A stretch of DNA of 64,000 bases. Source: Paratinospora sagittata (taxonomy: Eukaryota > Streptophyta > Magnoliopsida > Ranunculales > Menispermaceae). The stretch's first letter is position 1; each line of letters begins with the position of its first letter. The notes beneath the pieces are model-generated. The model was not told the DNA's origin. It made no database searches and worked only from the letters and a program-made list of their open reading frames with translations. Shown one piece after another: positions 24,243-36,860 of this stretch. Location: positions 3,699,210 to 3,763,209 of the forward strand of contig CM069600.1 in assembly GCA_035771175.1 (NCBI GenBank), read 5' to 3'. Position numbers and translations under genes: made by a program.

Positions 24243-26289
24243 TGTAACACCCCGTAAATTTAATTAAATACATACGTTGAAGTACGCGTATATCGAAATG
24301 TATAAATACACATATTTTATACGTATAAACTAAATATACACGTGATAATACACGTAGTTGATATGTATGCCCTAAATATATGCGTGTATGATTTAATTAA
24401 AAATGTGAATTTGATTATGATTGAATGAATTTAATGAATTAATGAAAGTATGATTGAATAAATGAAAGTTAAATAGTAAGATGGGGAGTTGGTTAATAAA
24501 AGGAGTTTAGAAGCATGGAATCAAGATATTTGTTTTATATACTTATCTTTTAATATCTTCCTTATCAATTCTCTCCCACCAACGTCCAACAACAAAAAAA
24601 CAAGACAAAAAACAAAAAAACAAAATGAATAAGACAAAATGAGGAGTTGTTTATCTCTTTCCAACGTGTTAACAAGAGACATAAAAAAACAAATAGAAAA
24701 GAAAAGATGAAAGGGGTTGCTGGAAAGAAATGAAAAGAAAGAGAAAGAGTGGAGCGAACGGAAGAAGAAGCAGAGGGAAGAAGGAGAAGAAGAAAAGGGG
24801 GAGACGCGGAATTCGCGTCCAATCGAGCTTCGCGGTAAGTGATTTTTCCTCTATTTCTTTGTAAAATTGATATCTAAGCTAGATGTAACGATTCTAGCGG
24901 ACTAATTTTGACTGTAGGAGCCGTTTTACGGCGTTTTGCCAAATTAGGGTTTTGACCCCAACATGAATGAAAACCCGCTAGGAAGGTAGAAAATGCTCCC
25001 TGGACTGTCAGGATTCTGAATCTGTGGTTAGATTCTATTTTTGGAGTTTTGGCGACCGTTTGACAATTTTAATACAATTTACATCTTTCGGATGAATAGT
25101 AATAGTGAATAGTAAAAAGTGAATAGTAAAAAAATGAATAGTACTGTGAACAGTGAGTTGATATTTTAGTAGCTACCGAAATGGTAAATGATGATTCTCA
25201 TGATAATCTATGGTCATTTCAGTGTTTAAATTAAGAGCTTAAGGGCATGGATAAACGCTCTTGAGGAAGCAACATTGTTGCTTGATTTTAGAGAAACTCG
25301 TGTAACCACTGTGAGTATAGTTTTCTTGATTTGGTTCTTATATGGCATTGTACGCATATAAACTGTTTGATTGTACGCATGTGATATTATATATAAGGCA
25401 TTGAGTTTTATGGATCATGCAAACTGATTTTAGCATTGGAGTTTGTAATGATGAGGCTTTGCGATTCCTCATTGTCATTTCGTTAGGTCTGTCCTAACAA
25501 GGGTTGCGATCCTTGAAATGACTGTTACTTGGGTAATGAGATGTTGTGGCTACCTTGTAACGGCCATACAAGGGTTAGACCCGCTCTCGTGCCTTGCAGA
25601 GGAGGGAGATTGTGCATGGTGTTATTGGGTCATGAGAAGTTGTGTCTACCTTGTACGACCATACAAGGGTTAAACCCGCTCTCTTGCCTTGCGGAGGAGG
25701 GAGATTGTGCATTATGTTATTGAAAATCATGAAATTTATGATGTTGACATGTACAATATATTCATTGAATGATGCATGTGTTGAATAAGTGTTTGAAATG
25801 ATTTTAAATGTCATATTTCTATAAATGTATATAATTGTCATCTCAAGAACTATATTCACTGAGCTGTTGATTGCTCACCCCATTTACTCCAACATTTCAG
25901 GTATTAAGTCGAAGGGAAAAGGAACTTGTCTGGTATGTGTATGTATGCTTGGAGGAAATAGATTATATTTTTGTTATTTTGATATGTATACTTATCACAC
26001 AGTATATATATATGTAATACCATCTAGATGGGTTGTGTGATAATATTATATGAGGAAATGAGATGATCATAGATATTTATCTGGTGAGAATTTAATTTGT
26101 GGAATGACTGGAATGAATGTGAGTGGAATGATTATCTATATTGGATTTGATTTGTGGTATACGAAAAAAAAAATTATGTACATTTTGGGAAGGTTTGTGA
26201 GAGTACGTGAAGGCTGACAGTATATTATATATTGTATATGAGTATGTACAGTGTATAGTATGTTGTGCCGGTCATGACGTCAGCCTGAA
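24243..26289 (+). mobile_element. LTR-like copy, homologous to the solo LTR at 58389-60904
   Basis: Begins TGTAACACCCCGTAAATTTA and follows the 58389-60904 element in order: GAATAGT-rich stretch (about 25090-25155), internal duplication around 25550-25710, then gtgccggtcatgacgtcagcc near 26285. Where the other copies end with tacgtcaggggcgtcgtgaca, this one changes to a tRNA-box module. If the modules belong to it, the copy ends at 26785 and its flanks TCTAT (24238-24242) and TCTTT (26786-26790) differ by one base. No protein domain is encoded; a Ty3-type origin is possible but unproved. Confidence 0.75.
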
Positions 26290-26785
26290 TGGTTCAGTGG
26301 CTACTCAAGTTGCGAATTCTAACTCCTTAAGGGAGGTTGCGAGTTCGAACTTGGGGGAGGCCCTTTACTATTCATGAGGGAATAGTAGGGACAAATAATC
26401 GTTTCGATGTAGACCAGCTGCGGTTGGGTTGCTACATGGCGATATGACAATATTATGTGGTACTATGGCTGGGGTATGCGTACCCATCACATCTCGGGGG
26501 TACTAGACACTGCGGTGTGCTGTGTACTGGGGTGTGACAAAAAAGGCCTTATGTTGGCTCAGTGGTTACTCAAGATTCGAATTTAAACCTTATGAATATA
26601 AGGTCATGAGTTCGATCTTGGGGGAGGCCCTCTTTGGGGACAAAAAACCTCGGGGATACTATACGTTGTGTGCGGGCTGTGTATTGAGGTATAACAATAT
26701 TATGGATCGTAATGGCTGGGGTATGCGTACCCATCACATCCCGGGGTACTAGACACTGCGGTGTGTTGTGTACTGGGGTGTGACA
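26290..26785 (+). repeat. two tandem tRNA-box modules ending GGGGTGTGACA
   Basis: The first module (about 26290-26538) has an A box TGGTTCAGTGG and a B-like GTTCGAACT. The second (about 26539-26785) has a perfect A box TGGCTCAGTGG and GTTCGATCT. Both finish with ggggtatgcgtacccatcac and end GGGGTGTGACA. The first shares gttgggttgctacatggcga with the foldback at 45511-45917, and gacaatattatgtggtacta with 9172-9607. Confidence 0.8.
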
Positions 26786-26790
26786 TCTTT

Positions 26791-28117
26791 GGCTTATAGA
26801 GTCTTCGTCATTTACACCATAGGACCAGCATGACAAAAAAGAAGAAGAAAAAAAGCTTAAATCTTGCTTTATCAAAGTAAAGGGTAGCAAACAAAAGTTA
26901 GGTAGTCTCGTTAGTTGTGAAACGAGGTATAGGCTGAGGTTGAGAGACTAGTCTTGATTTTAAGTTTGAATTCATGCCCATGTTTATATATCTATTTTGG
27001 GGAGGGACTCCCCAATGCTGTATACAGTTTCTAACTCCAGACTAGTCTAGCCTCCGCAAAAGAGTTAGTGGGAATACATGGGTCAAAAATAAAATAAAAA
27101 TAAAAAGAGTAAAAGATAGTAATGCTAGAGTGTGACATTCGAGCTTATCAAATAACATATATATGTCTCAAATCACGTACAACTTTTCTTGATTGGTATA
27201 AAGCATATATATGATTCGATCATCAATAAAGTAAGAGTGTCCTTTCAGTTTCTTCTATTCATTATTAACTTTCATATCTTCTCATCCTTCAAATTAATTT
27301 TTATTCAAAAGGATAATTACATAGACACGATTTAATGGTAAATCCAACTTAGCCTCAACCAAAAAATAAAAATAAAAATTAAACGGGCTAAAAGCTTGAA
27401 AGTTAACAAAAAAAAAAAGAATAAAAAGGTAAAGAGAGTTAAAAGTTACTAAAATAAATAAATAAATAAATAAAAGGGGGTTTAAATTTACTAAAAAATA
27501 ATAATAATAAAGTGGGGTTAAAAATTACTAAAAAAATTAAATAAATAAAAGAGGCTGAAAATTACTAAAAATAAAATAAAAGGGTGCTGAAAATAGTAAA
27601 AAAAAATTTAAAAATAAGTCTTGTATTTACCAATATTACAAAACAAATCTTTTAGTGCATTTTTACCAAATTACCCATAATTGTATTTTTTTATATAAAT
27701 TTATTTGACAATTTTATACTAAAAGTAGTGAGTAGTTTAAAAATTTATGATAAGAGTAGTATACTGTGAGTTAAGTACGTTGAGTGTCAATGTCATTTTT
27801 CGACACTGGTATCTAATTCTTTTGAAAGTTTTTGAGATATGTGTGTATTGTATAATATCTCTAAATACACACGCATTCTTAAAATATCTAAAGAAGATTG
27901 AGTGTCTGCGTTAACATTACTCTATATATATATAGAGAGAGGAATGTTTATATTATTCTATGACGTTTATGACCAATAAGGGTGAAGAACAAAAACAATT
28001 ATTTTTGTTATTTAAAATGATAAAATCAAGAGTCTAATTGCAACAATATAATTATAATCTCCAATATAAATGTATACAAATATTTTTTGAATTGCATGAG
28101 CTCCAGCAATTAACACA
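26791..28117. other. AT-rich intergenic region
   Basis: No gene is seen. There are A-rich tandem-like stretches (27400-27620, repeated ttactaaaaa blocks with AAATAAAT runs) and a small hairpin repeat at 27778-27918. The part adjoining 28117 should contain the 3' UTR of the CCT-motif gene. Confidence 0.5.
27778..27918. repeat. small hairpin MITE-like repeat
   Basis: Ends gttgagtgtcaatgtca and tgagtgtctgcgttaac, with a central stem gtgtgtatt / aatacacac. A related sequence lies at 63588-63728 (tgaatgtcagcgtta, gtgcgtgtgtta), so this is a dispersed family. Confidence 0.45.
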
Positions 28118-28924
28118 TCACCCAGCAAAGATTGGTAAATACATAAGACTTGTCACAGCTTCTTGTAACCATTCCTCTCCAATATTATCTTTATCCTGTA
28201 AAACCCAAATAAATAAATAACCATAACACCACATGCCCTTGAAATTATAAAAAATAAATAAATATCTTATTTCTTTAAAATAACAAAAGTGTTAAAAAAA
28301 AAAACCAAAAGTAAAAGAAAAAAACCCTTAAACTATTCTTCCCTTTTTTAAAAAAATAATATATATATATAGAGAATATATTAAGATACTTTGAGCAAGT
28401 TGTTTTTTTTTTTTTTAATTTATTCCAATGAATTACCTCAATGCAACCATCATAGTACTCCTCGTCTTCTTGATTATTATTGTTATTGTTGTTGTTGTTA
28501 TTGTTATTGTTATTGTTCTTCGTGGGTACCATTGATTCTTCACCAAGTTCATTATTCCTCGCAAATCTTCCTCGAACTCGGATCCTCCTATCTGCTAAAG
28601 TCTTTCGACACGCATACTGTAAAATTAATTAGAACTTTATCAGAATAATTATTTTAAAAAATTATAATAAATTAAAATTTTACTCCCATTAAAAAAAAAA
28701 TTGGAACATGTAAAACCAAAATATATAAATGATCACTAATAATGATAATATAAGTAAGTAAATGAATGAATAAATAAACAACCTTGATTGTTTTATTGAA
28801 ATTCCTCTGGTTTCTCTTCTTGAGGTATTTCAAGATTCTATCCTTCCTTTCTTCTACTGAGTATCGTCGAACTTTGACACTTGGTTCTTCCATATTTCCC
28901 ATTGATGTTCTTCCTTGAATTGCC

Positions 28925-28961
<37 letters not shown>

Positions 28962-29581
28962 AAATTAATCAATCGTATTTAATATATCATCATCAAACTA
29001 AAGAATTAATTAGTTCTTAAATTAACACTTACCCAATTATTAGCATCAGATTGGTTGCAAATCAATGGCTGGAAATCCGGGAAAAACTGGTTACTGAACT
29101 GATGATGATGATGATGATGATGATGATAATTCTCATGATACATTTCTTGTTGCTGGAACTGATCATGAGCTGTGTTAGAATCCTTCACTACAACTCCATT
29201 ATCAACACTACTACTACTTCTAGTACTAATGATAGTACTGCTGGATAATAAGCCTCCCATGGTATCAAACTCCGGCGGCATCATCGCAACGTTATTGACG
29301 GTCGGGACTTCGAACAGAAGCCGGTCAGGGAACATTGCTGCACCGCCACCTCCAAAGATCGGAGAAGACATGGCGGTACTACTGTGATCAGTGCTACTTT
29401 CGGGTACCGTTGGAACGATGATATCATCGGCGGCGGCACTTCCGTAGGAAGAGAGGCTTTCTTGGCTCCACATTGCAGCAGCGATAGAGGCAATACTGTT
29501 GTCATCGATGATGGAAGGGAAGATTTGTCGAAAATCGGAGGAGAAGAGGCTGTTAGGATCAAAAGTGTTCATGGAAGACAT
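28118..29581 (-). CDS. CCT-motif transcriptional regulator (CMF type, no B-box)
   Basis: Nuclear regulator with a C-terminal CCT motif, which in this family mediates nuclear import and binding to DNA or NF-Y subunits. Exons are 29581-29033, 28923-28783, 28616-28437 and 28195-28118, all joined at phase 0 with GT..AG borders, giving 315 residues. The CCT motif spans the second junction: RRYSVEERKDRILKYLKKRN, then NFNKTIK, then YACRKTLADRRIRVRGRF. A poly-His run and Gln stretch lie near residues 145-165, and an Asn run of 15 follows the CCT motif. There is no B-box zinc finger, so it is a CMF protein rather than a full CONSTANS-like one. It resembles the ASML2-type group; the orthologue is not identified. 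The short last exon, ending YLPIFAG, is inferred from splice signals. Confidence 0.88.
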
Positions 29582-30537
29582 TGAAGGATAAGGAGGAAGG
29601 AAGTAAGGAAGCTTTTTATGTTTATGTTTTATGTTCTTTTTTCTTTTTTCCTTTTGAATGATTTTGCATGGACGCTCATGTGGAATTTATATAGGGATAG
29701 GGAAACCTTGCATTTTTTTTTATTTTTTATTTTTTTTCAATAATACACATGGAATAAGGTGATTGGGTAGTGTCTTAGTTTTATTTTTTCCTCGTCTAAA
29801 CACAGGTTCCTTCAAGTGGTATATGTCTGCTTTGCTTCCCTATCCCTTGTAAATATTAATTATGTTACACTATGGCATGCTCTTAGGTGTTTGTGGTGAT
29901 GTGGGCTTGATTAGTTATAAGGAGTCAGTAGGTATTGAGACTTATGTCCCCGTTGATCAATAAGTGGTAAAAGGTGTGTCTAACTAAAACGTTCAGATAG
30001 GTGCGCTTGCACCAAACTACTGTACAAGCCAAATGTTGATTATATTAATCAATCCTAGGAGCATAGGATTTCTATATTTAAACTCAACTTGGCAACTTAT
30101 TAAAAAAAAAATTCTCATTGGATATAGTTTTAATATAGTGGTTTATTCTTGGTTAGAAGTGTATGCAACACAAACACAAGTTGTTTTTTTTTTATTATTT
30201 TTTTAAAGCTTCCTTTTGTCTAGTCAAGAGTATCTAATCAATGGAATGGTTAATTGAACTTCTAAATCACCTTATCTTATCCTAATTACTTGAGCTAGCC
30301 CATCATATGTGCTCTATTTTAGTATTTCATGTAGAATGATAAAGGCATATGAAGACTTAAAAATAACATCACAAGAAATAATTAAAAATATTACTTTTCA
30401 TATAAATGTCAATTGGTGCAAATATATATATATAATATAAAATCAACTTAGCCATTAATAGATAAAAAGGGAGAAAGCAAATTGATGTTAGTCATTCTTA
30501 TCCAGTTAAGAAAAACTTTGTTGAGTTTACAAGCATT
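29582..30537. other. upstream region of the CCT-motif gene
   Basis: No coding sequence. It should include the promoter and leader of the minus-strand CCT gene. Pyrimidine/purine-skewed runs lie at about 29640-29740. No TATA box was assigned with confidence. Confidence 0.45.
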
Positions 30538-30721
30538 TATTTTGTCACGACGCCCCTGACGTAGGCTGACGTCATGACCGGCACAGCGTACTATACACTG
30601 CAAATACGTGTATTATAACGTGTATATTAGCTCATACGTATAAAATACATGTATTATATATCTCGATATACGTGTAATTTAACGTATATATTTAATTAAA
30701 TTTACGGGGTGTTACATATTT
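30538..30721 (-). mobile_element. 174-bp miniature LTR with its own target duplication
   Basis: The element is 30543-30716, flanked by TATTT at 30538-30542 and 30717-30721. On the minus strand it begins TGTAACACCCCGTAAATTTA and ends GGGGCGTCGTGACA, the same ends as the 2.5-kb solo LTR at 58389-60904, with nearly all of the interior missing. Confidence 0.9.
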
Positions 30722-30793
30722 TCTTTTTATCTAAAATACTTTTACATAATTCAAGTCAACTTAATAAAATCTTTTTAATTTCCAACTACATGA

Positions 30794-30987
30794 AAATCTA
30801 AACAACTTTTTTTTTTTTGGTTTTCTACAAGATATCCCCGTACCCTTCGAGTATGAAAGTAACCCTCATTCAAATCAAGAGCACATCCAATAATCGAACC
30901 CTAAAATTTTTATACGGATGACCTTGAAATTCAGCGTGCTTTCACTGAACCAACCACTCATTGATAAATCTAAATCTAAATAACTTT
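30794..30987 (-). mobile_element. tRNA-derived SINE, minus strand
   Basis: The insert is about 30810-30971. The direct repeat AAATCTAAAYAACTTT flanks it at 30794-30809 and 30972-30987, with one difference. A poly(T) run on the plus strand is its poly(A) tail. A B-box-like GTTCGATTA (plus 30891-30899 reversed) and a weak A box (TGGTTCAGTG) are present. Confidence 0.78.
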
Positions 30988-31522
30988 CAAAATAATTAAA
31001 AATTGACTCTATCTAATATGACCCTCTTAAAGGATGGCACCACAAATTGAATGGTTTTGAATGAGGGGAGAAGCAAGATCAATGGGTTTAACTGTACATG
31101 ATTATCAAGAATTTTTATTTGTCTAAAGAAACTATATGCTTGATAATTCATTTCAATTAATCATGAAAAAACAAGAAATAGAGATTTGAGAGGGAATGAT
31201 TTGAAGGGAAGTATAAGTCCTTGCAGGGCACAAAAGCTGAAGTTCACACCCTAAAAGAGCTAAGAAAGAGGGGTCCTTTGTCTGTGTAGTTAACATCTAA
31301 AGTTTGTTCCTGTTGGCTGTTGGTAATAGAATCTACCCTATGTGCATAGCTGGAGAATCTAACACATGGGTAGTAAGATTTGCACAAACAAGAGCAAGTA
31401 CAACATATATCCTTACTGATCTTCACTTCTTAAAATGCCCCTTATCTCTTGAACCTATTTCTGCCCTACCACAATGCACAATGACCTAAATGCCCTCACA
31501 TTCTTTTCATTAAAACTTTATT

Positions 31523-31557
<35 letters not shown>

Positions 31558-33296
31558 TTTAATGGATTTCTTTTTATTGGTCCATCCTGCATGTCTTAGA
31601 ATTTGATTTTATTGCTAAGAGCTTAACTCACACATTTTGCTACCCAATTTAATTATAATTCTTTCCAATAGCAAAAATATAGACATGAAAAAGTTCTTTT
31701 CTATACCACCTAGTTTGTTTAAAAGCTTAAAAAATTTTCCTTCAAAAAATGTAATTTTCTCAAGAAATAATTTTTTAAGCAATTGATTTTTAAAAAAGTA
31801 TCATAATTATTTGATTGTGTACGAGAGAAAATATTGTTTTACACTTAAACAATGCAAGGAAAATAAAAAATAAAAAATTACATTGAACATAAACATGAAC
31901 AAATCAATAATACTAAAAAAAAAAAGCCTCATGAAAAAATTAAATTTTCTCATCCCTATAAGTGAGAAAATTAGTGAGAAAATTAAGAGGTTAAAAAAAT
32001 ATTGACAATCAAACACAATTTTTTTATTTTCTCAAAAAAAATTATTATTTTTCAAAGAAAAAAAAAAAGAAAAAAAAAATTAAGCAAATATAGGGGGAAA
32101 GGGCAAGGTCGAGAAGAAGAAAAATGGGGTAAGACTAGCACAGTAAGGTCAAAAGTTCAGTTTTTGTCCTTAGTGGGAAGGTGATTGATGTTGTGTGTTG
32201 TGTTTTGCCTCAAAAAGCATAAAACAGCTGAGAAAAGCTAAAGATTTTCTGTGCTCTATAGGTATCAGGTGCTCTGGTTTTTCCTTCCAATCAACCCTGC
32301 TTAGCCTGCCTGACCAAATGAACCCCCTGCACCCCCACTTGTACTATATGTTTAACCCATTTTCTCATAAAAAATATTCTCAAAAAAAAAAAAAAAATGT
32401 AATTGAATTTCTTCTGTTTCATCAGGTAGACATCTGAACAGGGCGGTCATTCATGGCCAGACATTCCTGCATGCTATAATCAGAAGGAAATTATTTAAGA
32501 AAAAAAAAAATGATTGCCTAAGTTTACTCCAAACAAAGCCATTTTAACTTAGAATCACTGGCATCTGAAACACTAGGCTGCGTTTGGCTCACAACTCCAA
32601 AACAGTTTTCTGTTCTCAAATAGGAAGAAAATGAAAAAGGGGTAAAAAACACATTTGGCAACCCAAGATCTGAAAATTACTTTTTGAGTATCCCTCTCAC
32701 AAAAAAGTGATTCTTGGAAAACAATATTTATCGTTTTCCAAGTTTTCTTTTTCAGTTTTCTGGATACTGAAAATGAAAACAGAATATTGTTTTTAAATAC
32801 CAAACGCAGCCTAAGAGTTTGTAAAATTGAGAATGGAAACAAATCAAAATCTGACATGTGAAATCAAAATATCAAATCTGACAAAAATAGTGTTTGCTGT
32901 CCAAGTGGGGTATTTAATGTGCATGTTGCCTGGAAGTGAATCCAAGTGAAAGAGAAGCATAAGATCAATGTATAGATTGGGTTTCTTGTTTTCTATCTCA
33001 TCTAGAAGTATTCTTGTTCCTCCTTTGTACTGCTTGTTCGTGTGCCTTGCGTCTCAACACGCTGACAACCTCTCCATGGGTTGTCTAACTTTAACAAAAC
33101 AGTTCCAACCCTTTAAGATGCAAGTTGAACTAAAAGCCAATTACAAATGTCTAAACGAGATCATTCAACTAATAAGGAATTGCCTAACATTTCTTTATCT
33201 AATCTTGCATTCTTCTTTGCTAGGGGTGTCTTTGCTGGGTTTTGAATAGCACAGGCTTTATAACTTAGAAGTACACAGGTTCTCTCACTAGGGGGG
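30988..33296. other. intergenic region with simple repeats
   Basis: No gene supported. An AT dinucleotide run at about 31528-31554, A-rich tracts (31915-32085, 32378-32398) and one foldback MITE (32576-32812) are present. Small open frames here have no recognisable domain. Confidence 0.5.
32576..32812. mobile_element. foldback MITE with GGCTGCGTTTGG ends
   Basis: Inverted ends GGCTGCGTTTGG and CCAAACGCAGCC enclose about 237 bp. The interior is also partly self-complementary (cagttttctgttctc against gaaaacagaatattg). The flanks cta / taa do not give a perfect duplication, so the superfamily is undecided. Confidence 0.8.
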
Positions 33297-33301
33297 TCTA
33301 T

Positions 33302-33810
33302 TGTTGGAAACGTAGTGAGCACACAAACTCTAAACAAGAAAAAATATGGAAGAAGGATAAGGACTTGAACTTGCACTTAAACTTGTGCACTTTGCTTGAT
33401 ATGAAAATGAGAAATACATGAGGTATTTATAGGACCCTACCTAGGAAAATACAATAAATGCATACATGAATCTTCACATACATGAACCACTAAGTTCATG
33501 GATCACACTTTCCTAGGTACATGGAATCTTCACATACATGAACCCACTAAGTTCATGGATCACACTTTCTTAGGTACATGCAATCTTCACATACATGAAC
33601 CTATTAAATATGTTCACATTAAGATACATTCACTATTAAGATTCCAAATGAATCATGTTTACTACAAATATATGTTAATTTCTAACATCCCCCCTTAAAC
33701 ATGATTCATGCACTCCAAAAATCAAACTTAATCTTTGACATGCCTTTATCTTCCAAAAAACTGATACCCATTATCTTTCTTCAGTTTTAGAATTTGAACG
33801 GATGCCAACA
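33302..33810 (-). repeat. 3' LTR of the copia element
   Basis: Plus strand starts TGTTGGAAACG and ends GATGCCAACA. It contains a roughly 57-bp unit repeated in tandem (cttcacatacatgaac starts near 33472, 33529 and 33586). No difference from the other LTR was found by eye. Confidence 0.95.
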
Positions 33811-33824
33811 TTCGCCCCCTCAAA

Positions 33825-36800
33825 TCAAAACTGCTTCATGCCTAGCATGTCTCTGAGCTTCATGAAAATTTCACCTGATAATGGTTTAGTGAATATATCT
33901 GCTACTTGTTCAGTAGTGTGACAATGTTGGAGCTCTACAGTCTTCTGCTTCACATGATCACGAAGAAAATGAAACCGAGTATCAATGTGCTTGCTTCTTC
34001 CATGATGAACTGGATTCTTTGCAAGCTGGATAGCTGACATGTTGTCCACAAATATCACAGTTGGCTCCTCCTGTGGATGATCCGGCTCCTCCTGTGGATG
34101 ATCGAGCTCCTTCAAAATATTCCGTACCCATATTGCTTCACAAACAGTAGATGAAGCTGTTATATACTCTGCTTCACAAGAAGATAGAGCAACTATTTTT
34201 TGTTTCTTGGTGGTCCAAGAGAATGCAGTTGTGCCAAGATAGAAGACATAGCCAGTGGTGCTTTTTCTCTCATCTTGGTCCCCTCCCCAATCACTATCTG
34301 AATAGCCTACTAATGTTGCAGTTTCACCATAATTATAAAATAGACCAAGATTAAGTGAGCCTTTGATATACCTTAGTATTCTCTTTGCAGCTAGCCAATG
34401 TGACTCCTTTGGTGTCTCCATGTAACGACTCACAAGTCCAACGCCATACATAATATCGGGCCTTGTGATTGTTAAGTACCTCAGGCTTCCAACCAGACTC
34501 TTGAAAAGAGTTGAGTCCACAAATCCTCCATTTCCTTCTCTTGATAGTTTCATACCTGTAGCAACTGGAGTGTTCACAGTGTTGCAATTACTCATCTTGA
34601 ATTTCTCCAAAATTTCCTTCATGTACTTTGTTTGAGATATAAATATCCCATCTTGTTGTTGCTTCACTTCAATCCCAAGGAAATAGGACATCAGTCCGTT
34701 GTCTGTCATCTCAAACTCTTTAAACATTGACAACTTGAATTCCATAAGCATTTCACTGCTAGTTCCTGTGTACAACAGGTCATCAACATATAGGCAAATA
34801 ATCAAAAATTCACCTTGATGATTTTTCTTCATGTAGACTGCATGCTCATATGGACATTTGGTGAAACCATTATGTTGAAGATAGCTATCAATGCGTGCAT
34901 TCCAAGCTCTTGGCGCCTGCTTTAAACCATATAATGCCTTTTTCAGGCGATATACCTTGTTTTCTTCTCCGTCAATTTCAAAACCTTCTGGCTGGTGAAT
35001 ATACACTTCTTCTTCGAGAATGCCATTGAGAAAGGCTGATTTGACATCAAGCTGATATATCTTCAAATTATGATGAGCGGCAAGTGCAATCAATAATCTC
35101 ACCGTGTCAAGTCTTGCAACTGGTGCAAAAACCTCTTCGTAGTCGATACCGTACTTCTGCTTGTAGCCTTTAGCAACTAGTCTTGCTTTGTAACGAGAAA
35201 CTTCACCCTCAGCAGTACGTTTGATTTTGTACACCCACTTGACGCCAATAGCCTTTTGATTTGTTGGAAGTGTGGTCATCTCCCAAGTGTCATTCTTCTG
35301 AATAGCATGAATCTCCTCCTCCATTGCCGATCGCCAACATTCTTCTTCGACAGCTTCTTGGAAGGTCAGAGGCTCGTGATCAGCATATAAACAGAAGAGG
35401 TTGGTCTCTTCGTCTTCTTCTCTTTGATTATAAATCTCCGCGAGACTTTTCATTTTGATGGGACTTTGGTGAATGGAAGATCTGTTTCTACTACTTTCTG
35501 CTGAAGATGGGAAGTTTATTCTTGGAGAAGGTGTGTCATGTTGAGGAGATGATGGTATACCTGGTGGAACTTGTGTTGGGGGTTCTTCAAGTTCTTCAAA
35601 CACTTGCTGCTCTTTGGCCTTCTCATCATTATTCCAGCTCCATGCTTTATCTTCATCAAAGATAACATCTCTACTAACCACTAATTTCTTTGTTAGTGGA
35701 TTATAGAGCTTGTATGCTTTCGATTCTTCACTATAGCCGAGAAAGATGCATTTCTCACCACGATCATCCAGCTTCTTTCTGTTGGGCTTGGGGACTTGAG
35801 AATATGCAACACACCCAAAGATTCTTAGGTGTGCAACAGTTGGTTTGTAGCCGCTCCACGCCTCTTGAGGTGTCATGTGCTTTACACTTTTGGTAGGACA
35901 TCGGTTCAGCACATATGATGAGCACGCCACAGCTTCCGCCCAGAATTGCTTTGGCAATCCTTTCTCCTTGAGCATAGTTCTTGTCATGTTAAGAATCGTG
36001 CGATTCTTTCTTTCAGCGATCCCATTTTGCTGTGGGGTGTAAGCCGCAGTATATTGATGTTTTATGCCTTCTTCCCTGCAATACTCATCAAATACTTTTG
36101 AGGTGTATTCTCCACCTCGATCAGAGCGGAGAGTTACAATTTTGTGACCACTTTCTTTTTCTACATGGGCTTTATAATTTTTAAATACAACAAAAGCAGC
36201 TGACTTTTCTTTAAGAAAATAAACCCATAATTTTCTGCTGAAGTCGTCAATGAAAGCAATAAAGTATTTATTACCTCCTAGCGACTCATGTTCAATAGGT
36301 CCACATATGTCAGTGTGGATCAGTTGAAGTGGTGTCGTTGCTCTCCATGATTTGCCGCTGGGAAAAGGAAGTCGTGCTTGTTTGCTAAGTATACAAACAT
36401 CACAAGTGTTACTTGGCGGCTCGATCATTGGTAACCCATGCACCATGCTTGATGAAGATAGTAGTTTTAGACCGCTAAAGTGGAGATGCCCAAGCCGATG
36501 ATGCCACTTCCATGACTCACTTTCTTTGACTCCATAGAAGCATTTCTCTGACTTTGTGCTAAGATGAAGTGGGAACATTCGATTTTGGGTCATCGGAACA
36601 TGTGCGATGATTCTTCCACTTGTATCTCTCAAAATGAGAGAGTTGTCTCTCATTTGTATGTTATATCCCTTTTCTACAAGCTGCCCAATGCTAAGAATAT
36701 TGCTTTTCATATTAGGTACATAATACACATCAGAGATATACCCATTCTTACCATCCTTCTGATAGATTTTTACTTTCCCTTTGCCTTCAACTGATAGTTG

Positions 36801-36860
36801 GGAGGAATCTCCCAAGTTCACCTTTCCGTGGGTTCTACAAACAATTCTTTCTCGCCACAC
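33825..36860 (-). CDS. pol: copia pol region: protease tail, integrase, reverse transcriptase, RNase H
   Basis: Long open frame of about 1000 codons that continues the polyprotein after a frame change near 36818-36860. In order: GAG-pre-integrase HHCC region ([12 protein letters not shown] to CDVCILSKQ), integrase core with TDICGP, DDFSRK and [10 protein letters not shown], reverse transcriptase with KSAFLNG and catalytic YVDDLLYTG, then RNase H with SDSDWGG, SSCEAEY and the terminal [12 protein letters not shown]. No internal stop. In living elements these activities copy the RNA and insert the cDNA. The first Met is not a true start, because copia pol is normally fused to gag. Confidence 0.93.
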   Translation of the reverse strand: MWRERIVCRTHGKVNLGDSSQLSVEGKGKVKIYQKDGKNGYISDVYYVPNMKSNILSIGQLVEKGYNIQMRDNSLILRDTSGRIIAHVPMTQNRMFPLHLSTKSEKCFYGVKESESWKWHHRLGHLHFSGLKLLSSSSMVHGLPMIEPPSNTCDVCILSKQARLPFPSGKSWRATTPLQLIHTDICGPIEHESLGGNKYFIAFIDDFSRKLWVYFLKEKSAAFVVFKNYKAHVEKESGHKIVTLRSDRGGEYTSKVFDEYCREEGIKHQYTAAYTPQQNGIAERKNRTILNMTRTMLKEKGLPKQFWAEAVACSSYVLNRCPTKSVKHMTPQEAWSGYKPTVAHLRIFGCVAYSQVPKPNRKKLDDRGEKCIFLGYSEESKAYKLYNPLTKKLVVSRDVIFDEDKAWSWNNDEKAKEQQVFEELEEPPTQVPPGIPSSPQHDTPSPRINFPSSAESSRNRSSIHQSPIKMKSLAEIYNQREEDEETNLFCLYADHEPLTFQEAVEEECWRSAMEEEIHAIQKNDTWEMTTLPTNQKAIGVKWVYKIKRTAEGEVSRYKARLVAKGYKQKYGIDYEEVFAPVARLDTVRLLIALAAHHNLKIYQLDVKSAFLNGILEEEVYIHQPEGFEIDGEENKVYRLKKALYGLKQAPRAWNARIDSYLQHNGFTKCPYEHAVYMKKNHQGEFLIICLYVDDLLYTGTSSEMLMEFKLSMFKEFEMTDNGLMSYFLGIEVKQQQDGIFISQTKYMKEILEKFKMSNCNTVNTPVATGMKLSREGNGGFVDSTLFKSLVGSLRYLTITRPDIMYGVGLVSRYMETPKESHWLAAKRILRYIKGSLNLGLFYNYGETATLVGYSDSDWGGDQDERKSTTGYVFYLGTTAFSWTTKKQKIVALSSCEAEYITASSTVCEAIWVRNILKELDHPQEEPDHPQEEPTVIFVDNMSAIQLAKNPVHHGRSKHIDTRFHFLRDHVKQKTVELQHCHTTEQVADIFTKPLSGEIFMKLRDMLGMKQF

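Noticed and set aside
32573..32857. A 94-codon open frame on the minus strand
   Set aside because: It lies over a self-complementary MITE and has no recognisable domain.
33470..33600. CRISPR-like regular repeats
   Set aside because: The roughly 57-bp units are tandem without unique spacers, lie inside an LTR and occur twice because the LTR is duplicated.
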